Source: Candidatus Thermoplasmatota archaeon (GTDB lineage: Archaea; Thermoplasmatota; E2; DHVEG-1). From it: 47,309 bases of DNA. The notes under the pieces are model-generated. The model was given only the letters and a program-made list of their open reading frames with translations, did not search any database and had not been told where the DNA came from. Below, one piece after another: positions 8,314 through 16,583 of this stretch. The stretch spans positions 1-47,309 of the forward strand of contig JAWABU010000010.1 of NCBI GenBank assembly GCA_038884455.1, read 5' to 3'. Position numbers and translations under genes: made by a program. Position 1 is the first letter of the stretch. Each line of letters opens with the position of its first letter.

Positions 8314-9276
8314 TTATTTTTGTATAAAGAAAATCAGGATTAAAAGTCCTTCGACGTCGAGTGTTACCTGAGGAGCGTTTGCTGCTTCAGCGGTTGCATG
8401 GATGATTACCTTCCCAAGACCAATGAGCAGCAATCGTGTGTGAATACTATCGCCCGGAGATAATTCAGCAATACTTCCCTCATAGTGTTTTACCGGAGAA
8501 AACATGCTTTGGACATCAACGTTCCATGTAACGTCATAAGCAGGAACCGTGCCAATATTTTGAATAGTTAACGTTGGGAATATAATTCCATGGAGACTCA
8601 TGTGTAGGGATGTAGCTTGGAGTCCATAGGTTCTAAAACACATATCCCAGGTGATATCATCGCTGTTAATTGGAGTATAAAAATTTTCTTTTTGAAGGTC
8701 AAATGCTGCTGACTGATTACTCCAATTATTTCCATCAAGCGATACCCATGCGCAACCTTGTTGGTATGATGCCGAATCGTTATTAGCCGCCCAAATATAC
8801 CAGTTATCAGAAGTATTCTGTGTTGAACAGACAATATAATATGTTCTACTGATGTTTACCCAGAGATCAGGGATGTCAAATTCGACCCAAGAGAAATTTT
8901 GGGTTGGTATATCAACAGCATTAACGTTCGATTCAGCTAGATTTTCTCCTGAAAGTGCATCTCGAATAGCAACGTGGTAGGGGTAGGTCGTCGTCGTATT
9001 TTTTCCGATATATAGCTCTACTCGAGTGAGTATCTCTTTCTGAGGGATAAATGACTGCGCAACTTGAACATTAAAGGATACCTCGCCTAGGGATAATGTT
9101 CCAACTGGTACCAGAACACCAGGGATATAGGTTTCTTGTTTTTGATCAACTTCATCAGGATATTTGAGAGTTGGCTGAAGTTGCGGTTTTATCTGAATTG
9201 TTCGGTTTCCAAAAACAGGATATACTACTGCACAAAACAGCATACCCATTATTACTACTACAAGGATTTTTTTCAT
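8314..9276 (-). CDS. Secreted protein with a jelly-roll-like N-terminal domain and Ig-like C-terminal domain
   Basis: 320 aa with a clear signal peptide (MKKILVVVIMGMLFCAVVYPVFG). Residues 65-215 read like the choice-of-anchor R / DUF4082-type carbohydrate-binding-like domain: AQSFIPQKEILTRVELYI, then PYHVAIRD, FDIPDLWVNISRTYYIV, and WYIWAANNDSASYQQG followed by CAWVSLDGNNW. Residues 225-305 (LTIQNIGTVPAYDVTW) look like a CARDB/Ig-like strand domain. The protein ends in a short hydrophobic segment, GLLILIFFI, too short to be a confident membrane anchor. GGGAGG lies 6 nt before the ATG, and a TATA box (TTTATATACTA) near 9325-9338. Probable role: surface adhesion or glycan binding. Confidence 0.7.
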   Translation of the reverse strand: MKKILVVVIMGMLFCAVVYPVFGNRTIQIKPQLQPTLKYPDEVDQKQETYIPGVLVPVGTLSLGEVSFNVQVAQSFIPQKEILTRVELYIGKNTTTTYPYHVAIRDALSGENLAESNVNAVDIPTQNFSWVEFDIPDLWVNISRTYYIVCSTQNTSDNWYIWAANNDSASYQQGCAWVSLDGNNWSNQSAAFDLQKENFYTPINSDDITWDMCFRTYGLQATSLHMSLHGIIFPTLTIQNIGTVPAYDVTWNVDVQSMFSPVKHYEGSIAELSPGDSIHTRLLLIGLGKVIIHATAEAANAPQVTLDVEGLLILIFFIQK

Positions 9277-9412
9277 TTTTTCCTCCCTCTTTAAAACTTT
9301 CTTTATATCTATGAATCATCATATAGTATATAAATCATTGTAATGAAAATGATTTATTTTTTTATATACTAGTTAAAAATACCTTAAAAAAAATTTACAA
9401 CACTTTTTATTC

Positions 9413-10576
9413 TTATTCATTACGATTTCGTTTAGCAATATTTTTTTTATAAAAGTTGAATAACTCTGTATCAATTGCATGCCATTGCATTGGCTGACGT
9501 GCCTGAAGATCACCATGGATTGGTATATCCCAAATTGATCTCTGTTGAGACATACCTATTTCTGATCCATAATAGACAATTATCGGCTGACCAAGTGAAC
9601 ATTGAAATTCAAATGCTTGTTTCAATTTTTCTTTGTCGTTGCCAACGGTAAAAAGAAACCGGTCCATATCATGATTATCAAGAAATGTTGGTAAGTAAAA
9701 ATTTTTTGGGAATTGTTGATAATGACGTTGTAGTCTTTTAATAAAATATTTTTTGGGTATCTGACCGGTAAAAAAATGTTTGGTTAATTCTTGAAAACGA
9801 AAATCGAGAACCCCGTCAAGAACGTCGACATATTCTTGGAACAAACTATCAGATGCTGATCCTAAAAACCATTTCATATATCTATTGCGTACACGAAGTG
9901 TTTTCAACTCCTTTCTACGAATACCCATCATCCATGCCTCACCGATAAGAACAGCTGCAGGAAACTGTTGTTTGATTGTGCCTCTGAATTCTTTCCAAAA
10001 AGAACGAGCAGGCCCGATGACGTGATCCAAACGAAAACCATCAAATCCACATCGCAACCAATATACTGCAGCATCAATGACATGTTTCTTTGCTTGCGGA
10101 TTATCTAGGTTCAACTTCGGAAGATCTTGAATGCTTAAAAAACAGAGATATTCATCAGGCCATTTGGAGAAATAGAACCAGTCTTGATATTCACTGTTCT
10201 TATGTATGTATGCATGCTGAAAAAAAGGATGTTCTCGGGAACAGTGGTTTGGAACAAAATCAGCGATAATATACATATGTCGATTGTGAATTTCTCGAAT
10301 TAATTGTTTGATATCCTCAAGAGTTCCGAAATGGGAGTCAACCTGATAAAAATCTGTAATATGATAGCCATGGTACGCTGAGGTTTTATAAAACGGTGAA
10401 ATCCACACAGTGTTGACACCAAGATTTTCTAAATAATCTAACTTTTTAACAATGCCCTGTAGAGTGCCACCAATAAAGACAGGTTGGTGTGCATGTTCCG
10501 GTGAGTGATATCCTGCAAACCGATCAATAAGGATATGATAAATAGTACTTTTTTGAAACCATTCAACTCCTTGCAT
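9413..10576 (-). CDS. Alpha-amylase family (GH13) glycosidase, short form
   Basis: 387 aa, no signal peptide, so probably cytoplasmic. The GH13 barrel motifs are all present: ADFVPNH (region I), GFDGFRLDHV with the nucleophile Asp (about residue 185), IGEAWM with the acid/base Glu (about 212), and FLDNHDMDRF with the third Asp (about 300). It should hydrolyse or transfer alpha-1,4-glucan links, as in maltodextrin or glycogen use. The protein stops at LFNFYKKNIAKRNRNE, where most GH13 enzymes continue from the ...LIALRK... helix into the beta-sandwich domain C, so that domain is missing. The 130 bp downstream are AT-rich and show no remnant of it. A weak TATA-like stretch lies about 30 bp upstream and no ribosome site precedes the ATG, so a leaderless transcript is likely. 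Confidence 0.88.
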   Translation of the reverse strand: MQGVEWFQKSTIYHILIDRFAGYHSPEHAHQPVFIGGTLQGIVKKLDYLENLGVNTVWISPFYKTSAYHGYHITDFYQVDSHFGTLEDIKQLIREIHNRHMYIIADFVPNHCSREHPFFQHAYIHKNSEYQDWFYFSKWPDEYLCFLSIQDLPKLNLDNPQAKKHVIDAAVYWLRCGFDGFRLDHVIGPARSFWKEFRGTIKQQFPAAVLIGEAWMMGIRRKELKTLRVRNRYMKWFLGSASDSLFQEYVDVLDGVLDFRFQELTKHFFTGQIPKKYFIKRLQRHYQQFPKNFYLPTFLDNHDMDRFLFTVGNDKEKLKQAFEFQCSLGQPIIVYYGSEIGMSQQRSIWDIPIHGDLQARQPMQWHAIDTELFNFYKKNIAKRNRNE

Positions 10577-10691
10577 CTCAAATTACGTAACAAGCGATCT
10601 CTTTTTACTTTTATCATTTATTACTCGTTATCATTCTCACCAGTTGGTTTTATATGTAGAACTCCCATATCTACATGCTTTGTAGAATACT

Positions 10692-11084
10692 ATGCCAATA
10701 GCTACATCACTACATCATATCGCCCTACAATATTCAAATCGCTCACAAGCAGATATCTTTTTCATAGAGATCCTCAATCTGCGAAAGGTGAAACATTTTA
10801 ATTTATCGCCTGAACTTTCTGATATGATTTTTGGTATTGCAAAACCTGTTGAAGTTGACGTTTATGGTAATGACGTACTATCTATTGAAGTTTTTTTTAT
10901 AGAAAATCAACGACAACCGAATGATTTTACACATGTGTGTATTACTGTCAGTGATCGTGCTACGTTTATTCGACGGTGTGAACAGCATCATTTAACGCCG
11001 TTTACTGTTCAAAAGGACGGTAAAGAATACCTGTTTGTCCGTGATTTTTCCGGTAATCTTTTTGAAGTTAAAGTAACAAAATAG
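10692..11084 (+). CDS. VOC-fold (glyoxalase/bleomycin-resistance/dioxygenase) protein
   Basis: 130 aa. Two beta-alpha-beta-beta-beta halves can be followed. The four expected metal-ligand positions are occupied: His9 (LHHIAL), Glu66 (SIEVFF), His81 (FTHVCI) and Glu125 (NLFEVKV). This pattern fits a metal-dependent VOC enzyme such as a lyase, epimerase or isomerase, but the exact reaction cannot be read. It is transcribed divergently from the GH13 gene, 115 bp away. A TATA-like box, TTTATATG, lies at about 10649-10656. The start ATG is supported by the motif HHIAL starting shortly after it, as is usual in this family. Confidence 0.82.
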   Translation: MPIATSLHHIALQYSNRSQADIFFIEILNLRKVKHFNLSPELSDMIFGIAKPVEVDVYGNDVLSIEVFFIENQRQPNDFTHVCITVSDRATFIRRCEQHHLTPFTVQKDGKEYLFVRDFSGNLFEVKVTK

Positions 11085-11093
11085 AACTCTTTT

Positions 11094-13115
11094 CTAGATA
11101 TCGATACGTATCGGTATGATAACTGTCGTAAGACCTTTCCACTGGAGACGACGCTGGATTGCAAATGCGGTCTCATTGTGGAATAACTTATGCAGAATGG
11201 TTTCATGGCGGAATACTAATTTGCTTGAAAAAAATGTTGCAGAAGGAAATTCTTTTGCTATTTCTTCACAGAGTTTGCTGGCTGTCTCGACAACATCGGT
11301 TCCGACATCCATACGGTAATCAGCAGGATACCCAAGTTTTCGTGCAAGATTGACATATTTTTGCAATGATATTTGTACTGATTCTTGAAGTGCTTCAAGC
11401 TCTTCTATTCCCTTAAACGTACCTGAATTTATCTCTGCAACTGAAACAAAAATGATATTTTTATAGAGATTTGGAAAGTTTCTAATTAAGGATAAAAAGG
11501 TGTTTACTCCAAACCCTGTATAGCCATTTACAAATAATACCGCCGTTCTTTTTTTTGGATTGATCTGTTTTTTTGTTGGTGTACCGACCAGATGAAGATT
11601 TGATAATACAAGCACATCATCAAATTTCTTCATCGCTTTCTGGATTTTGTCATAATGCCGGCGGATGAAGTAACAGATGATAATAACACAAGACGTAATT
11701 GCCAACGTAAACGGCGCAAGGAGGCGATCATGGATGTCAAACCGTTCTGTTTCATAGGATGTTTTTTCATACATGGTGGTCATGAGAATGGTAAAACATA
11801 CAATAAATCCAACAAGAAAAATAAAGAAATGCCGTTTCCAATTTTTCTTTTTTTTCCGTTCTTTATATGAAAGTTTTGTCATACCCAACTGCGATAATGA
11901 AAACGTGAGAAATACATTGATTGAATACATGATCACAAGTTTGTCAATCTGTCCATCAGTAAAAATCATGAGAAGCAACGCCGCACCACCCATAACAAGT
12001 ACACCATTCCTCATTGTCAACTGTTCGGAAAGTGCAGCAAATTTTCTGGGAAGCCACGAGTCGGTCGCCATATTCGCCATAACACGAGGGCCACCAATAA
12101 AACCAGTTTGTGATGCAACAAGAAGAAGTAATCCTTCTGAAAAAATAATGATAAATGCAATAATATCTCCATACGGCCAACTTCTAAATAAGGTTGTTGC
12201 AAGGACAGCATTTAATGTTTGACCTTCCCGTGGCTGGATATTTAAGAAATAATAACATAACAATAATGAACCTGCGACAATTGCTAGTGATAAAGCCATA
12301 TACATCATAGTTCTTTTAGCGGTCTTTACTTTTGGTTCACGCATGATTGGAATACCGTTAGATACAGCCTCAATTCCGGTATACGTTCCACTTCCAAAAG
12401 AAAACGCTCGTAAAAAAATCGCGAAAACCCCAAGAAAACCAATCGTCGCAACACTTTGCTGAAGTTCAGTATTTATCGTCGTTAGATGCGTTCCGACAAT
12501 ATGTACATTACTCAATATCCCATAGCCCAAGAGAAGAATATGTGTCATAATAAAAAGAATGAAGATGGGAGCGAGAATTGTTATCGATTCTTTTATTCCT
12601 CGAATATTGAGAAGTATTAAAATAAGAATGAGGATTATTTTAAACAGTAATCGATAGGATTGAAGTTCAGGGGGTAAAAAACTAAAAATTGCATCGCCAC
12701 ACGCTGCAATTGAAACCGTAATCGTAAGTACATAATCTACAAGCAGAGCAGAACCAGAAATCACTCCAGCGTTTTTCCCCAAGGTATGTGTCGCAACAAC
12801 ATATCCACCACCACCATGAGGAAATCGTTCGATAATTTTTGAATATGTATACGAAATAATAAAAACAGTGAGGGCAGTTACAAGCGCTAGAAAAACTGCT
12901 AGATACACTGCTTGCTCAGTTATCAGCACGCGGTATGCTTCTTCTGGTCCGTAGGACGATGATGAAAGGCCATCTGCACCAAGTCCTATCCACGAGAGTA
13001 GAGCTATTAACGATATTTTATGAAAGATGTTTGGATCACGAAGATTGCGAGGATATCCTAGTATTTTTCTCTTTAGTTTATTGAAAAAATAAGATAACCC
13101 TGCTGTCTCTTCCAT
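11094..13115 (-). CDS. KimA-like potassium permease (KUP/APC fold) with C-terminal cytosolic alpha/beta domain
   Basis: 673 aa. Residues 30-500 form about 12 membrane segments. Several stretches line up with Bacillus KimA (YdaO), a proton-coupled potassium importer: GADGLSSSSYGPEEA, ERFPHGGGGYVVA, SALLVDYVLTITVSIAACGDAI, FSFGSGTYTGIEAVSNGIP, and QTGFIGGPRVMANMATDSWLPRKF. I make this call from recalled family sequence, not from a search. The generic alternative is an amino-acid permease of the APC superfamily. The last ~145 residues (RTAVLFVNGYTGFG... VIIPIRI) form an alpha/beta domain resembling a universal-stress or UspA-like regulatory tail. It neighbours other cation transporters. A TATA-like box, ATTTATAAATA, lies near 13172-13183. 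Confidence 0.75.
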   Translation of the reverse strand: MEETAGLSYFFNKLKRKILGYPRNLRDPNIFHKISLIALLSWIGLGADGLSSSSYGPEEAYRVLITEQAVYLAVFLALVTALTVFIISYTYSKIIERFPHGGGGYVVATHTLGKNAGVISGSALLVDYVLTITVSIAACGDAIFSFLPPELQSYRLLFKIILILILILLNIRGIKESITILAPIFILFIMTHILLLGYGILSNVHIVGTHLTTINTELQQSVATIGFLGVFAIFLRAFSFGSGTYTGIEAVSNGIPIMREPKVKTAKRTMMYMALSLAIVAGSLLLCYYFLNIQPREGQTLNAVLATTLFRSWPYGDIIAFIIIFSEGLLLLVASQTGFIGGPRVMANMATDSWLPRKFAALSEQLTMRNGVLVMGGAALLLMIFTDGQIDKLVIMYSINVFLTFSLSQLGMTKLSYKERKKKKNWKRHFFIFLVGFIVCFTILMTTMYEKTSYETERFDIHDRLLAPFTLAITSCVIIICYFIRRHYDKIQKAMKKFDDVLVLSNLHLVGTPTKKQINPKKRTAVLFVNGYTGFGVNTFLSLIRNFPNLYKNIIFVSVAEINSGTFKGIEELEALQESVQISLQKYVNLARKLGYPADYRMDVGTDVVETASKLCEEIAKEFPSATFFSSKLVFRHETILHKLFHNETAFAIQRRLQWKGLTTVIIPIRIDI

Positions 13116-13569
13116 ACTTCCATCTTTTTGTAAATTTTAACGTCTTTTTTGAAGGGTAATTAAACCGTTTCTTATTTATAAATTTGTAGTTTTGATTCTC
13201 GGATATAAAATAACTTATTACAGATTATTTATTGAAAAAATAGATATTTTTTAAATATATTACGCATCAGAAAGTACGTATAAACAAGACTGATAAAACA
13301 GATCAATCTCAGAGGCCAGATTCTATTTTTATGCTTACGTAAAAACATATAAAATCATACAAAAACGTAAATATTTTGATGCATAAGTCTTATTTCAAGA
13401 AAAAACAATAGTATATCAAAATTAGGCGGTACATATGAATTTTTATCAGTGGAATAACGTTGAGCTCGCTTGAAACTTCGGGCACTATGTTTTTAATTAT
13501 ATTTTTGAAAAATCTATAACGGTTTGGTAAGAATAGTATTTTAAAAATGAAGTGCTAGTTCCTCAAGAT
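13116..13569. other. AT-rich intergenic region, 454 bp
   Basis: It contains the TATA-like box of the KimA-like gene near 13172-13183. The remainder, up to the stop of the P-type ATPase, is AT-rich. I see no tRNA, no convincing ORF (one 12-codon frame starts at 13435) and no strong hairpin. It may simply be a decayed region. Confidence 0.5.
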
Positions 13570-16266
13570 TTAACGAATGTCTGATACTCTCATTTTACTT
13601 TTCTGAAGCTTAACTAGAGTATCAACAGCTAATCTGAATAGGGAAGTTATAAGAGAAAAGATCATGACAATACACCATAACGTAATATCATAGAAGGGTT
13701 GTGTATTAAAAAGAATATTAAACCAGGGCACATAAACTATCGCCACAATCATGATCAACGTGACAACAAAAAACAGTTTTAGAAGTTTATTTGAGGATCT
13801 GAATTTTTCTCGTATCGAACCATCGCGTAGAAAGAAGATATAAATTTGGGGTGAAATAAGTGTAATGACAAATGAACCAGTTCTCGCAAGGATATCATCA
13901 CCTGTTAGGGTAAATATAAGTATGTATCCTAGACATATTGCAATACCAAAAATAATCCCATCAAGAATCATATGCACACGATCAGAGATAGAAAATATTG
14001 GTTCAGAGAGTTTTGATGGTTTTTGTTTCATGATGTCTCCGCTTGTTTGATCTGTGCTGATAGCAACAGCAGGTATACTTTCCATGACAACATTTGACCA
14101 TAATATCTGTAATGCTAAAAGAGGAGTATTGAATCCAAGTATCGGATTGAGCAAAAGTCCTGTAACTTTGCCAAGGTTATTCGTAAGAAGATAACGAACA
14201 AGTTTTTTGAGATTTCGATACACTGTTCTCCCTTCTTGGATGCCCTTTAAAATTGTCGAAAAATCATCATCAGTTAGAATTGCATCTGAAGCTTCTTGAG
14301 CGACTTGTGATCCTGCCCGTCCCATTGCAATCCCGACATCTGCTTTTTTCAATGCAGGGGCATCATTAACACCATCACCAGTCATAGCAACAATATGGTT
14401 TTTTTCTTTTAGTTTTTGAACAATTCTAAGTTTATCAAGCGGACTTACCCGACAGTATACTCGTATATTTTCGACGGTTTCTGAAAATTGTTCTTCGGTC
14501 ATTTGTTCAAGCTCATTTCCGTCAATCACCTGATAAAAATCTTCTGCTATTCCAACATGTTCTGCGATGGAAAAACCAGTTTTTTTACTGTCTCCGGTAA
14601 TCATAACAACGTTAATATGAGCACGTTTTGCTTCTTCAATGGTTTTTTTTACCTCATCTTTTGGTGGATCATAGATAATAAGTACTCCTAAAAAGGTAAA
14701 GCCTTTGAGGTTGTGAATGTCAATTGACTCAGTATTCGTTAAAGTTTTTTTTGCAAAGGCAATCAATCTAAAACCTTTTTCAGAGCGCGTTGTAAGATGC
14801 TTGTGTATCGTAGTTCGAAGATCAGAAGTGAGAGGGGATTTTTCTCCGTTTAGATACAATGAATCGCTGAAGGAGAGAATTTTTTCTGGTGCTCCTTTAA
14901 TATAGATCTCTTTTTTTTGTTTTGAAAGTGTTATCACTGAAAGTGAAAACATTAAATCAGATGAAAACGGTACACACTGTTCGACTTGATAGGAATCGAA
15001 ATAGCTTGGTTTAAAACCAGCTATGATTCCAGCTTTGATAAGTGCTGTTTCTGTAGGATCACCAATTTCTTGTTCGATAGTTCCATCTTTTTCTACTACT
15101 TGGGCGGTTGAACATTTTACCGATATGAGAAAGATATCATGAAAAACGTCTGATTGCCCTTCAGTTATTAGTTTAAATATGTCACTAGTAGTATAAAATT
15201 GAGTATTGATATAGTATTCTTTTACCGTCATATTATGCTGTGTTATTGTCCCTGTTTTATCCGTGCAGATATAATCTACATTTCCAAGAGTTTCAACAGA
15301 AGATAACTTTTTAATTATGACTGAATTCTTTGCGAGGCGTTCAACTGCAAGTGATAATGCAATCGTGATTGAAGCAGGTAAACCTTCTGGAAAAACAGCA
15401 ACCATAATGCTAACTCCAACAAGAATGATCGGAACTACAGTCTGTTGAGAAAGTTGATCAATGTTACCGAGTCGTAGTATATTAATGATGATAACGAGGA
15501 ATGCTGAAAGAAACGCCAAAGCAACAAGAAATTTAATTTCTTGTTTAAGTTTTTTTTGCAATGGTGTTTTCTCAAGATCATCTTCTTGTATTTTTTCAGC
15601 AATTTTTCCAATTTCTGTTGAGTGTCCTGTGTTGACTATCAATACTTTTCCGGTTCCATCAAGAATCTTACTTCCAGCAAAAACAATATTTTTCATCTCA
15701 TAATGTTTTAACCCTAAAGAATTAAGTTCTTCTGCATTTTTTCTGATGGGCTCACTTTCACCGGTAAGATGTGCTTCATTGACAAGAAGGTTATGAGCTT
15801 GGATAATTCGTCCATCAGCAGGAACAATATCTCCTGCATCCAAAATAACAATATCCCCTGGAACAATGAAACGAGAAGCAATGAGTTCAATTTTTCCGTC
15901 TCGAAGTACTTTGGATTGCGGTGATAACATTTTTTTTAACGCGTCAACCTCTTTTTCAGCTTTTTTGTCTTGATAAAGACTGATAATAGTATTAATCCCA
16001 ACGACACCGAGTATTGCTACAGCTTCAAGATAATCTCCGATGAGAAAAGATAAACCTGAAGCAATGAGAAGGATGAGTGCCATTGGTTCAAGCAATGCTT
16101 TGATTATTTTTTCTAGGATTGTCTCTTTTTGTTTTTCAGGTATTTCATTTAAGCCGTATTGGAACTGCCGCTGTTTTACTTCATCTTGAGATAACCCCTC
16201 GCCTGATGAATTTAATTTTTGAATTGCTTTGTGGCTATCGATAGAATAGAACTCTTCTAAGTTCAT
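13570..16266 (-). CDS. P2-type cation-transporting ATPase (calcium-pump-like)
   Basis: 898 aa, full length for a P2A ATPase. It has the N-terminal cation-ATPase domain, TGES (actuator loop, about residue 168), M4 motif VAVFPEGLP, the phosphorylated Asp in CTDKTGTIT (about 334), GDPTE, KGAPE, TGDSKKT, TGDGVNDAPALKKADVGIAMG (hinge), and ten predicted membrane segments. By PEGLP and overall alignment it is closest to SERCA/PMR1-type calcium pumps. Aligning M5-M6 to SERCA without gaps gives Asn697 for N768, Lys700 for E771, Asn725 for N796, Met728 for T799 and Glu729 for D800. Thus site II is kept but site I has lost its Glu, so it would probably carry one ion per cycle, with Lys as a built-in counter-charge. 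Cargo could also be another cation. It is divergent from the CPA2 antiporter. Confidence 0.9.
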   Translation of the reverse strand: MNLEEFYSIDSHKAIQKLNSSGEGLSQDEVKQRQFQYGLNEIPEKQKETILEKIIKALLEPMALILLIASGLSFLIGDYLEAVAILGVVGINTIISLYQDKKAEKEVDALKKMLSPQSKVLRDGKIELIASRFIVPGDIVILDAGDIVPADGRIIQAHNLLVNEAHLTGESEPIRKNAEELNSLGLKHYEMKNIVFAGSKILDGTGKVLIVNTGHSTEIGKIAEKIQEDDLEKTPLQKKLKQEIKFLVALAFLSAFLVIIINILRLGNIDQLSQQTVVPIILVGVSIMVAVFPEGLPASITIALSLAVERLAKNSVIIKKLSSVETLGNVDYICTDKTGTITQHNMTVKEYYINTQFYTTSDIFKLITEGQSDVFHDIFLISVKCSTAQVVEKDGTIEQEIGDPTETALIKAGIIAGFKPSYFDSYQVEQCVPFSSDLMFSLSVITLSKQKKEIYIKGAPEKILSFSDSLYLNGEKSPLTSDLRTTIHKHLTTRSEKGFRLIAFAKKTLTNTESIDIHNLKGFTFLGVLIIYDPPKDEVKKTIEEAKRAHINVVMITGDSKKTGFSIAEHVGIAEDFYQVIDGNELEQMTEEQFSETVENIRVYCRVSPLDKLRIVQKLKEKNHIVAMTGDGVNDAPALKKADVGIAMGRAGSQVAQEASDAILTDDDFSTILKGIQEGRTVYRNLKKLVRYLLTNNLGKVTGLLLNPILGFNTPLLALQILWSNVVMESIPAVAISTDQTSGDIMKQKPSKLSEPIFSISDRVHMILDGIIFGIAICLGYILIFTLTGDDILARTGSFVITLISPQIYIFFLRDGSIREKFRSSNKLLKLFFVVTLIMIVAIVYVPWFNILFNTQPFYDITLWCIVMIFSLITSLFRLAVDTLVKLQKSKMRVSDIR

Positions 16267-16398
16267 GAATAACCTCTGGGAAACACAACAACATATAGAT
16301 CCGCTAATTCAATTAAGCATTTTAAGTTTTTTAAACAAGAACCTGTGAATGTTCGACTAACAAAACAACATATTTCGTATTTCTACATTATGTCGTGT

Positions 16399-16414
16399 AT
16401 ATGCTTGTGCATAT
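16399..16414. repeat. Inverted repeat 1 in the ATPase-antiporter intergenic region
   Basis: ATATGC-TTGT-GCATAT is a perfect 6-bp-arm hairpin or operator in the 317-bp divergent region between the P-type ATPase and the antiporter. Confidence 0.5.
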
Positions 16415-16419
16415 CTACA

Positions 16420-16441
16420 TACCATAAAGCTATTTATGGTA
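16420..16441. repeat. Inverted repeat 2 in the ATPase-antiporter intergenic region
   Basis: TACCATAAA at 16420-16428 and TTTATGGTA at 16433-16441 are perfect 9-bp arms around GCTA. The repeat follows the first hairpin by 5 nt. It lies about 40-60 bp before the small ORF at 16481, so it could overlap a promoter and act as an operator, or fold in a leader RNA. Confidence 0.55.
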
Positions 16442-16480
16442 CGATGACATAACATTTGTCCCTTATCTTTAAGGAGTGGG

Positions 16481-16555
16481 ATGCAGGTGGTAACTCATAG
16501 AAGTTCAAAATATTCTCATGCTCACCCTGTGTATCCTAATTCTGAAGTAGTATAA
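16481..16555 (+). CDS. Possible 24-codon leader ORF before the antiporter gene
   Basis: An ATG at 16481 follows AAGGAG (16471-16476) by 4 nt, among the best ribosome sites in this region, and opens a 24-codon frame ending in TAA at 16553-16555. The predicted peptide has three His in 24 residues and several Ser, with no membrane segment. It ends 28 bp before the antiporter ATG. It could be a leader peptide coupled to antiporter translation, or a chance ORF. Confidence 0.35.
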   Translation: MQVVTHRSSKYSHAHPVYPNSEVV

Positions 16556-16583
16556 AAGTAAAAAACTCTGCGAGGACTGAAGA

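Noticed and set aside
13431-13473. A 12-codon ORF after GGCGGT in the gap before the P-type ATPase
   Set aside because: Too short, not near any gene it could control on its strand, and with no other support.
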